Source: Gentiana macrophylla
Lineage: Eukaryota > Streptophyta > Magnoliopsida > Gentianales > Gentianaceae
Length of the DNA: 64,000 bases
Assembly: GCA_026214975.1 (NCBI GenBank)
Contig: JAOBSW010000820.1
Location: 62,001-126,000 of the forward strand
Reading direction: 5' to 3'
This document shows, one piece after another, positions 1 to 9,090 of this stretch. The notes under the pieces were generated by a model. That model ran no database searches. It was not told where the DNA came from and saw only the letters and a program-made list of their open reading frames with translations. Both the position numbers and the translations under genes were made by a program. Positions within the stretch are counted from its first letter, which is position 1, and the number at the start of each line of letters is the position of its first letter.

Positions 1-1365
1 CATGCATCTATCGTATCATATAAAATAAATACAAGCACAAAATAAATAAATGCATAAAGTAACCGGTATGATCATGGACTTTTCTAGGTGCGGTTTGAAT
101 ACAAACCGAGCGAAACCGCTGGTCACAATCTAAGGGTAGGCTGCAACCACCAATAGGATCTTTAATGCCCATTCTCCAATGGGATCTTTATTTTCGTCTT
201 TCTTTGGTCTCCATCTTCTCGCTCCATTCTTGTTACATTTAATTCTATCTAATAAAATAAATACACCCGCCTTGCACACGGGGAGTCATGAGGAATGGGA
301 TAAATGCAGAGAAAATAAACTGAGTCACGTTCTTCATGCTTGACCTAGGACAATTTTAAACCAACAGAAAAATTAAATCATTCACATCTATCCTATCGGA
401 TTGAGTCCACGATCAATCGGGTCCATATAATCATATTATATCTACTATATCTAATCCATACAATAAAATCTTATGAAAAAGATAAAATTAAAATTTAACT
501 ACTTGCGTCTTAATTAATCAATTAACATTTAATCTATTAAATAATTTTATCCAATCAATTAACTAATTAACATTTAATTAATTAAATGATTTAATCGAAA
601 TAAAATTAACGATTAATTTTAAGCGATTTTAATTTTAATTTTAATTAATTGGAACTATTCCAAAAATAAATCAAAATTAAAATTAAGTCTCTTTTGTTTC
701 TTTCCTTTTGATTCGTAATCAAAAGGGATGCATTAGTTTCTAAACCAAATTTGGCTTAACAGCTTCGCCACTTTCCAAAATCAAAATTTTGGAGTGGCTG
801 CAGCAAGCTAAGCGCCTTTACAAATCAAATATTTGGAAAAGGCGCAGGCTATTCCAAATCAAATATTTGGAAGGCCAAATAATTTTGGTTTAGGCGCAGC
901 CACTTTCCAAAATCAAAATTTTGGAAGTGGCGCACAGCAGCTTTTCCAAATCAAATATTTGGAAATGGCGCAGAGCTATTCCAAATAAAATTTGGAAAAG
1001 CCATTATTATTTTAGTCTTAGTGTGGCATCCCAACGCCAAACTATTTGAACCATTGGTTAGCCACAGCGACACAACTAAACAAAGGAGATATCAATCACA
1101 ACTATGAACCATATTGAATCACAAAACAAAAATTTGGAGATCCGCCAAACATTGACCAGACGATTGCCGGCGGCAAAAAGCTGCCGCCGCCGCCGCCCGC
1201 CCTTTTGAGGTGGTGCCGCCAGCCGATCGGCCGAGCACCACCAGAGATCTTTTTTTTTTTTTTTCATGTATCAATTTTGCAAATCAAAAATCTTTCATCT
1301 TTTAATTACGTGATTTAAGCGATAAAATTAACTACGATAATAACATGCTTATTGCTTAAGCTCAA
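1..1365 (-). mobile_element. Leader (5' untranslated internal region) of a Ty1-copia element, body off the left edge
   Basis: This stretch aligns by eye with 52500-53850, which lies between gag and the 5' LTR of the copia element at 46199-54487. Shared landmarks are the ACCGGTATGATCATGGACTT block (68-86 here, near 52571 there), the hairpin array, a GC-rich patch (1165-1240) and the TTGCTTAAGCTC block just before the primer site. No coding frame is convincing. The element is read on the minus strand, so gag and pol would lie left of base 1. Confidence 0.8.
767..1001. repeat. Array of about six short hairpins in the copia leader
   Basis: Successive inverted repeats are built on two related cores, CCAAAATCAAAATTTTGG and CCAAATCAAATATTTGG. 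Most are extended by matching flanks such as GCCACT/AGTGGC (767-798) or GCGCCTTT/AAAGGCGC. The same design recurs in the other copy of this leader (53190-53522), so it belongs to the element family. Confidence 0.8.
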
Positions 1366-1380
1366 GCTCTCTCGATACCA
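1366..1380 (-). other. Primer-binding site of the left copia element
   Basis: Reverse complement reads TGGTATCGAGAGAGC, close to the TGGTATCAGAGC site that plant copia elements use with initiator tRNA-Met. It lies two bases inside the LTR edge at 1383, which identifies the adjacent repeat as the 5' LTR of a minus-strand element. Confidence 0.7.
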
Positions 1381-1382
1381 TC

Positions 1383-3363
1383 TGTTAGAAATCTACGCGG
1401 GACGCAGTGAATTCAAAAATTTATTTCCTATCGACCCAAGATCGACTTCGTTTAAGCAATAAACAAATAGATAGTGAGACGGTGGTTACCTTGGTTGATC
1501 TAAAAGATCGACGCTTTGACCGTCCCAGGAGAGTAGTTCTGCATAGAGCCGCCCAGTGTTCGGCCTCTACCGCTAGTCCACACGAACGACCCGCCGAATC
1601 CCATCATGGATTGCTATTGGAAAACTCCGGTTGCTAGACCGGCCTTTTCCTCTCTCCAACTCTCTATTGGATGCTCTCCAATTTTACACGAAACTATTAG
1701 CTCTTGGAATTATGATGTCTAAAAGAGCTTGACACCCCTCTTATTTATAGTAGAAGGTGGCGCCTCCAATAGAGTGGAAAAGAAGAAAACTTTTCCCAAT
1801 AAAATAAGGAAAATATAATTGATTGATTTATCTCATTTATTACAATATCTTATATTAAATAAATCTAGGATTTTGTCAATATCTCATATTGAATATTAAA
1901 TATTGTCAATATCTTATATTGACAATATTTACCTTTTATTATATTACCATAAATCAATTTATGTGTGTGTATATATCAGCATATATATTACACAAATAAA
2001 TCCATTTGTATATATGCTACATACATGCGCATGCATAGTGCCAAACACTTTTGCACACACGCACACAAAGTATTATTTATATATATATATATATATTAAT
2101 ATCTAATATTAATATTTAGTAATCTTATTAATTAAATTGCACAATCCAAAGTGTATCATATACACACACAAATTGCGCCACCTTAGCCAATAAATTGGCA
2201 TCCGGAATATTCTTTAATTAATATAATATTATTAATATCTTGTATTTAATTTATTCATAATAAATAAATACCACCATATTAATTTACCACTATAACATTT
2301 ATAGTCGTGAGATAAATTCTTTCCTTATTTGGTTATCATCTATAACCACATTTTAATCCGGCTAGATGTTCTTATGTGTGTGACCCGATAGGCTTCGAAT
2401 ATGTTGGCCGTAGACACAAAGTGCAAATTACGAAAATGCCCTTCATACTAACGATCACGGGATAGCGTCAAAGCAACACACCGTGACCCCAATCATCGGA
2501 AGAGTCAAATGCAATGACTACTACCTTTCATGTGAAGCGATTACCGTGTAACTTACAATCCTATCATTTGTAATAATATCCTTACGGTCGTTAGTCGAGT
2601 GTCAAAACATCAACGACCGTATCTTATAATCTGGATATCATGCTCTCTCAAGTAACTCGTTTACTCCCACTTTGCAAAGATTCACGAGAGTAAGACATTC
2701 CTTATAAGAAGGCCATTTCGGATATTCGATCCCAATCATAGGATACGCGATTCCCGGACGACCAATCATGTATACTCCGCATGCTTCAGTATCATACCCA
2801 ATCACTACCGCATGATCGCCCGTGGCTGGGAAACCTCAATAGTGTCAAAGCATGACAATCCACACCGTGATGCCATGAAGACTCGGTCTTAAGGATAATT
2901 ACACAACCGCCACATAGTGTGACACTTATCTCATGTAAGTGGGTCGATCTAACGTCACGCATTCTCTAATACACGTCCACGTCATGCGGTCAAGTGTCTC
3001 TACACTTCGATAGGCGAGATCTATCCCCGCCTAAAAGCAGAAGACATCTAATACGTGCTAGCCTGTTTATACTATCAATGCCCTGTTTAATAGTACACAT
3101 CGGCTAGAGACATTTAAGTATCAAACTTATTAAAGTGATTAGAGATCTCATCAACCATAATCGCCTATCATGGTTTCTCTATCACGATTTAATACTAAGG
3201 GCGTTATCATATAACAATTCATAATTGGTTCTTTAAAAAAACATATATATGATGTGACAAGAAAAGCCATTTAATATATGTATAAACATAAAGAAATAGT
3301 AGAAATGATCCGACCCGGTCGGATCCGGTCCAACCCGATTGGGTTTAGGACACTATTCCAACA
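1383..3363 (-). mobile_element. Ty1-copia 5' LTR (family shared with 46199-48013)
   Basis: Runs from TGTTAGAAATC to CTATTCCAACA, about 1.98 kb, bounded by TG...CA. It is homologous along its length to the LTR at 46199-48013 and to the truncated copy at 26485-27955. The right-hand ends share a GACCGG/GGATCCGGTCC/GGGTTTAGGACAC block. ORFs inside are short and look non-coding. The target duplication cannot be tested because the other end of the element is outside the window. Confidence 0.85.
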
Positions 3364-4037
3364 CATATGTGGGTCTATTAACTGCTCGTATGGAGGCTTA
3401 CCCGCAATGTTATCAGAAGCATGCGAGATTGTGCTATTCCTCTTTTGCAAGGATTCTTGTGTCCGGATTAGATAAATGGGATGGTAATTTAGATGTGGAA
3501 TGTCCGTACCAGCTATCGTTAGAAGCTTCTGCATGGACCCATAAAACAACTGCTTATGCTATCTGGACGATTAACGATCTGCATTGGGTGCTTGTGGTCA
3601 TTCAATCAGTGAATGGACAATCAGGGTATACGACAGCCGATACGGACAAGATTATTCGAATTGCATAGATCCAACCACAGAGAATTGGTCTCGATATATG
3701 AGGGTACTATTATCGAGATCAGTAGATTGCAAAAAATCACAATGGATGCTCGATCCAGATCAACCATCATTTCGTAGAATGTTGCTCACCGAAAAAGAAT
3801 GTCCACAGACGAAGAATTGGTACGTATAAAACCTTATTTAGAATTGTTAATTTCAACAATTCAATTTCAAAATTTATGGCTTTAATATGCGAGGAAGCTA
3901 TGTGGGATTTTCATTTGAAGATTATGGAGCTCTTAGTCATTAATGCGGCGAGGATAGATGAGCTGAATGATCAAACCGTACATAGGTTCCGGAACAAAAT
4001 GGCCGTAGATCTATTTACACGGCATATAGAAGTTTGA
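3364..4037 (+). pseudogene. Broken Ulp1-like (C48 cysteine peptidase) protein, transposon-associated
   Basis: A frame open from the LTR edge reads through a region rich in aromatic residues to NDLHWVLVVIQ (about 3571-3605). This resembles the His-Trp segment of the SUMO-protease-like C48 fold. After a frame change the neighbouring frame continues with RVYDSRYG, matching the catalytic Asp segment. It ends near 3822 at a GTACGT that could be a splice donor. A further 53-codon frame (3876-4037, MALICEEAMW...RHIEV) fits a C-terminal exon. I cannot find the catalytic Cys segment (normally DCG). The 5' end is cut by the copia LTR. Ulp1-like proteases are common passengers or components of plant MULE and CACTA elements, which fits the neighbours. 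Non-functional as it stands. Confidence 0.6.
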
Positions 4038-4240
4038 TATCTATTATCTCAACTTATGGTGTTGTAATATTTATACTATATTTTTTAGTTTGTTTTTTAG
4101 ATCTAATCGGTGAAATGATAAGTAGTAAAATCAATTAAAACATAAAAAGAAAGAGAGTAATGATACATTGGCTTACATACGGGGCTTACAACCATAAAAA
4201 GAAAGAGTAATGATACATTGAGATAACAATAAGATGACGC

Positions 4241-5153
4241 TTAAATAAACCAAGGGTGATCATTAAATACGATAGGTGGGGTTTGCCAAACAATGTCATC
4301 TGTGTTATTTTCCGGTACCCCAAAGCTTCTGGCCATAGCCGTGATAAGAAATGGGAAAAATATATAACCATCACCATGTCTCCCCCCCACCCGCTATCCT
4401 GTTAACCCTGTCCACGATGTATATTCCCACGTTAACTCGATGATATAAAACTGCGAATGCAATGATGTACATATCCAAGTTTGGTTGAACGTGATGTATG
4501 GTACCGTGGACTCGATTTGCAAGAAACATAAGCATGACACGTACCCACTCGGCATTTAATCTAACAGGAATATATTCAACCAAACCATCATTTCTCATTT
4601 CGTTAGGACCCCAAAAATGAGTCCCACCAAATGCATCTACCAGTTCATAAATCAAATCCCTCCCATTGTCCAGCACAATCCTAGGATGATGCCTGAAAAG
4701 TTCTTCACCATCTGGGACTTCTGGAATGCCATAGTAGCGGTTGATCCACCCAATATCCAAACTGACGGACACGTCTCGCAGGCATCGCGGTGTGCTTACA
4801 ATCCTCCTCCAAAGTCTCCCACTCTGAACAATTATATAGTACTCATGAACAATAGACCGATTCAAACTCAACGTTCCATCGGGGGTGTTTGCGAAACCAG
4901 ACCACCCATTTCTGAGGAATTTGTCTCTCAAGCGTGTAGGCAGACTATCCTACGATAACCTCCTCTCTGCAACTACAGCTCTACCAATCCAGTTTGTCTC
5001 GAAATAATGTCTATCCCAATAATCAGAAAACATAGTTAAGAGTGTCTGCTTGTCATAGGATGCATCTTCCCTGCCCACGCTATCAAACACAGGGTAATGC
5101 GGATTCACATGAAGAGGAAACCATAATCCGAGTCGACATTTCGTTGGAAGCAA
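4241..5153 (-). pseudogene. Putative plant transposon protein (PF20167-like), copy A, nearly intact
   Basis: About 304 codons can be followed from ATG at 5153 to TAA at 4241. The middle carries NGWSGFANTPDGTLSLN, then SVSLDIGWINRYYGIPEV, an AEWVRVMLMFLANRVHGTIH block and LAVLYHRVNVG-like segments. The tail reads GDGYIFFPFLIT then FGVPE. This order resembles the domain I recall as PF20167 (putative plant transposon protein), whose function is unknown. Two lesions are visible. One is an in-frame TAG near 4952, where copy B (5878-6777) has Trp. The other is a frameshift in a run of seven C at about 4381-4387, just before the conserved tail. Copy B is the closest relative in the window and points the other way. 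The ~179-bp repeat array begins 67 bp upstream of the start codon. Confidence 0.65.
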
Positions 5154-5220
5154 ATAAGCTTATGTATTTGTAGGGAGATTTTGAGTGAACAATTTGTTCG
5201 TTCTTGCTTGAATATATGGT

Positions 5221-5736
5221 GATTTATGACCGTAGGCAAGACATATAGATACAGTATCATGTCTTGTCAACAGTCGTGCATGTTTTTACGACGATAATAT
5301 TGCCGTCAAATTGCATCTTACGATGATAATATTATCGTCAAATGAGATTCCCTGCCAAGTGTGGTCGCTATCGACGGGTCCCACACGTCAAGTGGTGGTG
5401 ATTTATGACCATAGGCAGGACACATGGGTACAGTGTCATGTCTTGTCAACAGCGTGCATGTTTTTCCTATGATAATATTTCCGTCAAATTGCATCTTACG
5501 ACGATAATATTGTCGTCAAATGAGATTCCCTGCCAAGTGTGGTCGCTATCGGCGGGTGCCACACGTCAAGTGGTGGTGATTTATGACCGTAGGCAGGACA
5601 CATGGGTACAGTGTCATGTCTTGTCAACAGTCGTGCATGTTTTTACGACGATAATATTGCCGTCAAATGGTATCTTATGACGATAATATTGTCGTCAAAT
5701 GGCCTCTTATGTCGATAATATTGTCACCAGTCGTGC
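5221..5736. repeat. Tandem array 1 of a ~179-bp repeat
   Basis: Units begin with GATTTATGACC at 5221, 5400 and 5578, giving a period of 178-179 bp; the third is partial. Each unit carries near-palindromes of the type GACGATAATATTGTCGTC and the block CCCACACGTCAAGTGGTGG. The array sits between the divergent copies A and B of the PF20167-like gene, where a shared promoter would be. Confidence 0.85.
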
Positions 5737-5783
5737 ATGAGGTCTAGGGATAATGCATGGGGTGAGAAGATAAGAGGTCTTCC

Positions 5784-5793
5784 CTATATATAT
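5784..5793 (+). promoter_or_regulatory. TATA-box candidate for copy B
   Basis: CTATATATATG lies about 85 bp upstream of the ATG at 5878, which suits a plant core promoter with a short 5' leader. Inference from position and composition only. Confidence 0.4.
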
Positions 5794-5877
5794 GATGCAT
5801 CCATCCCTATAGTCAAGCAAACAAGTCTTTCACATTGTTTCTCTATACAAACATATTTGTTTATTTCATTCCAACCA

Positions 5878-6777
5878 ATGTCTGACCCAAATTCTGACCC
5901 GGATTCTCCCAATTGGTATGATAACCCGCACAGCCCTGTGTTTGTCAACGAAGACGAGAGGGAAAATATGTCATATGACGGCGGACACTCTTAACTCTGC
6001 TCCATGATCAAGCGGAAAGGCGAGAATTCAAGTTATCTGGATGGGTAGAGTTTGTAGTTGGAGAGAGGAGGCTTGTATGGGATAGTCTTGCCACCGGGTT
6101 TGCAAGAAAATTAGATCGAATTGGGTGGAATGGTTTTGCAAAACGACCCGATGCTACTATGACCATGAATCGGTTCATTTGTGAGTTTTATTTGGTTTTT
6201 AGTAGAATGACCCTTTTGGGCGGTTTGAAGCAAAGACACCCAACAAGATGCAGGCGTTACCGTCGGTTTTGATATGGATTGGATCAACCGTTACTATGGC
6301 ATCGAAGAAGTCCGGTCGGTGAATCCTTTTTCAAACAAGTGGAATCCTTGTTTGAGCCACGATGAATTGGTGTATAATCTGGCTCATGCATTTGGTGGGA
6401 CTCGTCATTGGCCTTCTAACCAAAAATTTGTAGGTGGTTTATATGAAAATATTCCTAGTGTATTTGCTGCCGAGTGGGTACGTGTCCTACTTGAGTTTCT
6501 TGTGAATCGCGTTCATGGTACCATACATCACCATCAACCAAGTTTTGATTTGTACGTTCTTGCTTACGCAGTTCTCACTAAGCGAGTTAACGTGGGAAGA
6601 TACATTATTGGTAGGATGAAACAAATATCCATGATGTGGCACGGTGATGGATATATATATTACCCATTTCTTATCACGGATGCGTGTAGACGATTTGGGA
6701 TCCCGGAGTACGACACGGATAACAAAGCTTGCCAATCCGACCCTATCATCTTTCATCATCACCCACCATACTGGTAG
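5878..6777 (+). pseudogene. Putative plant transposon protein (PF20167-like), copy B
   Basis: The start codon at 5878 opens a 38-codon frame (MSDPNSDPDSP...NPHSPVF) whose NPHSPVF matches NPHYPVF of copy A. A frame change follows, and the ERRLVWDSL segment is found at about 6067-6095 in another frame. After a second frame change the C-terminal 168 codons (6274-6777) are open: MDWINRYYGIEEV, then HAFGGTRHW, an AEWVRVLLEFL block, VHGTIHHHQPSFDLY, and GDGYIYYPFLITDACRRFG ending in PYW. The C-terminal part is the best-preserved piece of this family here. At least two frameshifts make the gene inactive unless introns that I cannot see remove them. Array 1 lies upstream and array 2 downstream. Confidence 0.65.
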
Positions 6778-7018
6778 AAGTCGTATCTCGGATGTCATCA
6801 TTAATGTTATCTTGGTAAAAGTCGTTCCTGGTGGTGACGACTGTATCATCTTGTGTGTGAATAATTTTACACACATAATTAATGGCATTTAGTGTAACAA
6901 GTATCTATATCGAGCTTGTGTGTGGTATCTATTTATGATTTTAGTTTTTTTCTTTTTAGTATCATCTTTCTTTATGATTTTCAGTTTTCTTTTTAGTATC
7001 ATTTGTTGTATGATTTCA
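6778..7018. other. Spacer after copy B; no gene seen
   Basis: Contains T-rich stretches with a short duplicated TCTTTTTAGTATCAT motif (6950-6965 and 6990-7004). No coding frame or known repeat was recognised. Confidence 0.5.
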
Positions 7019-7470
7019 GGTCTTGTCACCAGTCGTCTCATGTTTTTACGATGATAATATTTCCGTCAAATGGCCTCTTACGAGGATAGTATTGTCGTCA
7101 AATGAGATTCACTGCCATGTGTGGTCACTGTCGGCGGGTCCCACACGTCAAGTGGTGGTGATTTATGACCGTAGGCAGGACATATGGGTGCAGTGTCAGG
7201 TCTTGTCACCAGTCGTATCATGTTTTTATGACAATAATATTGCCATCAAATGGCCTCTTACGAGGATAGTATTGTCGTCAAATGAGATTCACTGCCATGT
7301 GTGGTCGCTGTCGGCGGGTCCCACACGTCAAGTGGTGGTGATTTATGACCATAGGCAGGACATATAGGTGCAGTGTCAGGTATTGTCACCAGTCGTATCA
7401 TGTTTTTATGACGATAATATTGCCGTCAAATGGCCTCTTACGAGGATAGTATTGCCGTCAAATGGCCTAT
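7019..7470. repeat. Tandem array 2 of the ~179-bp repeat
   Basis: GATTTATGACC recurs at 7160 and 7340 (period 180). The unit matches array 1 except for local differences such as GAGGATAGTATTGTCGTC in one palindrome. It lies directly upstream of copy C, as array 1 lies upstream of copies A and B. Confidence 0.85.
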
Positions 7471-7556
7471 TATGACTTTCTTTAAGTAAAAGTCTATATA
7501 TTGACCCATCATTTATGAAATGACTCATCCCTCTCATTTCCCTTCTAGTATATTCA

Positions 7557-8392
7557 ATGTCTAACCCGCATGTTCATGTGTTCATTCCCAATGACGAAAT
7601 GGATCTGTCGTTGGACGAGCGCCTCTCTCATAAGCCATTTCACAACCAAAGAGGAGAAAGCGTGAGTACGTGGCTAAGCTGGATGGCAAGAGATGTTGTT
7701 CGCAGAGGCGATTGAATATGGAGAGTCTACCTTGTTTGATCAAAAACTTGTTCGAGATAATGGATGGCATGGTGTCCTCAAAAGCCCATTAAGCTTTCAT
7801 CATTTGATCGGTCTATTGTGCATGAATTCTACGCTTGTGTAGCTACATTAGGGCTCAATGAACGGTGCGTCACAATGCGAGGCGTTCCCGTCATTTTGGA
7901 TTAGACATGGATCAACGACGAGTATGCAATTTCAGAATATCATTAAGGTTTGGATTTCTTTCTTTTTCCAGATGTTCCTGAATTACTTCAACGTGACATG
8001 ACTGCCTTATTTGGGAAGACCCATCAGTGGGAAAGCGTGAGGTCAGCCCGGCCTACCCGCCCTAAACCATGGTCCTGGTATGGTCCATTTGCTTCCTTTC
8101 CTGATTACATTTCTTGCCAGCATATGTATGGTACAGTCAACTACACGGCACCATCATTTGATTTGTACGCACTTGCGTACGCATCTATTACTTCTACTTC
8201 GACGTCGGAGAGTATATTCTGTCTAGGATTCGTCAGATAGCAATGGGAAATGCAGGCGATGGATATATATTTTTCCTATATTTGATCACTGCTATGTGCG
8301 TGAGGTCAGCCCGGGTGCCGGAATATGATGATGATGACGTTACATACGGTCATGATGACGTTATCACCTTCGAAAATTTTAACGATGAATGA
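7557..8392 (+). pseudogene. Putative plant transposon protein (PF20167-like), copy C, degraded
   Basis: ATG at 7557 begins MSNPHVHVFIPNDEMD, alignable with the N-termini of copies A and B. Later landmarks, scattered over frames with stops, are SFDRSIVHEFYACV (about 7802-7843), a WINDEYAISEY segment, MYGTVNYTAPSFDLYALAY (about 8126-8182), RIRQIAMGNAGDGYIFF (about 8228-8275) and VPEYDDDD ahead of a TGA at 8390-8392. The order is the same as in copies A and B but the gene is clearly dead. A GAGGTCAGCCCGG block occurs twice inside it (about 8040 and 8300), a small duplication. Confidence 0.55.
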
Positions 8393-8488
8393 AGCAAACA
8401 TAGATGAGTTCAATAATCCGGTTAACGGTTTATTTAAGTAACATTGTCTACTAGTTTGATGAATTCTTATTTACTTTGAGATTTTAAC

Positions 8489-8566
8489 GTACCGGAGTAT
8501 GACACGGATGACATTTCTTCAGGAACCTCCCATGTCATCTATAGTGACCACCATTGGTTTGTTTAA
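8489..8566 (+). pseudogene. Tail fragment of a fourth PF20167-like copy (copy D)
   Basis: A 25-codon frame plus stop reads VPEYDTDDISSGTSH and ends DHHWFV. It matches the C-terminal tails of copies A (FGVPENNTDD...DHPWFI) and B. Only this tail is present, 96 bp downstream of the stop of copy C, so it is probably the end of a deleted or replaced copy. Confidence 0.55.
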
Positions 8567-9090
8567 GTATTTTATCGTATTTATTGTTTGCTTTTATAGA
8601 TTTGTGTGTGAGGTCATCGAGTTATGTTCTTCATCGCTGTGTATTTTTTCCACTAAGATGGCATTGTCATTTTAAAAAAGTGATTTGACGACAGATTTAA
8701 GAAAAGCGAAAGATGAAGCTAAAACAAAACCCTACTGATACATTGGACGATCCAAATTACTGTTAGCTTAAATGAAGATGAATGTCGAGCTGAAAGGTAA
8801 CATAGCTAGTTAGGTGAGAATTTTTTTTACAAGTTTTGGTTTTTGGAGAGAGGAATCAATTTCTTTACGTGAATTAATTAGGGTTTGGAATGGGAGTATT
8901 GGGGGGGAGTGGGGAGGGGGGTTCGGCATATATAAAGCTACAACACCATGTGGATATAGTATATTCTAAATAGCCATGCAAGCATTCAAAAAGTTGAGCG
9001 AAACATAAACGATTACATAACATTGTTCTCGAAAAGACAAAGCAAAACTTGTCATTCTTTTCATACATCAAATTAACAATCTAAATTATA
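8567..9090. other. Spacer between PF20167-like cluster and MULE; no gene seen
   Basis: No convincing coding frame. A G-rich run occurs at 8901-8920. This may include the terminal region of the MULE on its right, but I could not find a matching terminal inverted repeat. Confidence 0.4.

Noticed and set aside
1076..1267. Minus ORF in the left copia leader
   Set aside because: The GC-rich patch and T run create an open frame. The aligned leader copy at 53553-53741 gives a different, unrelated translation.
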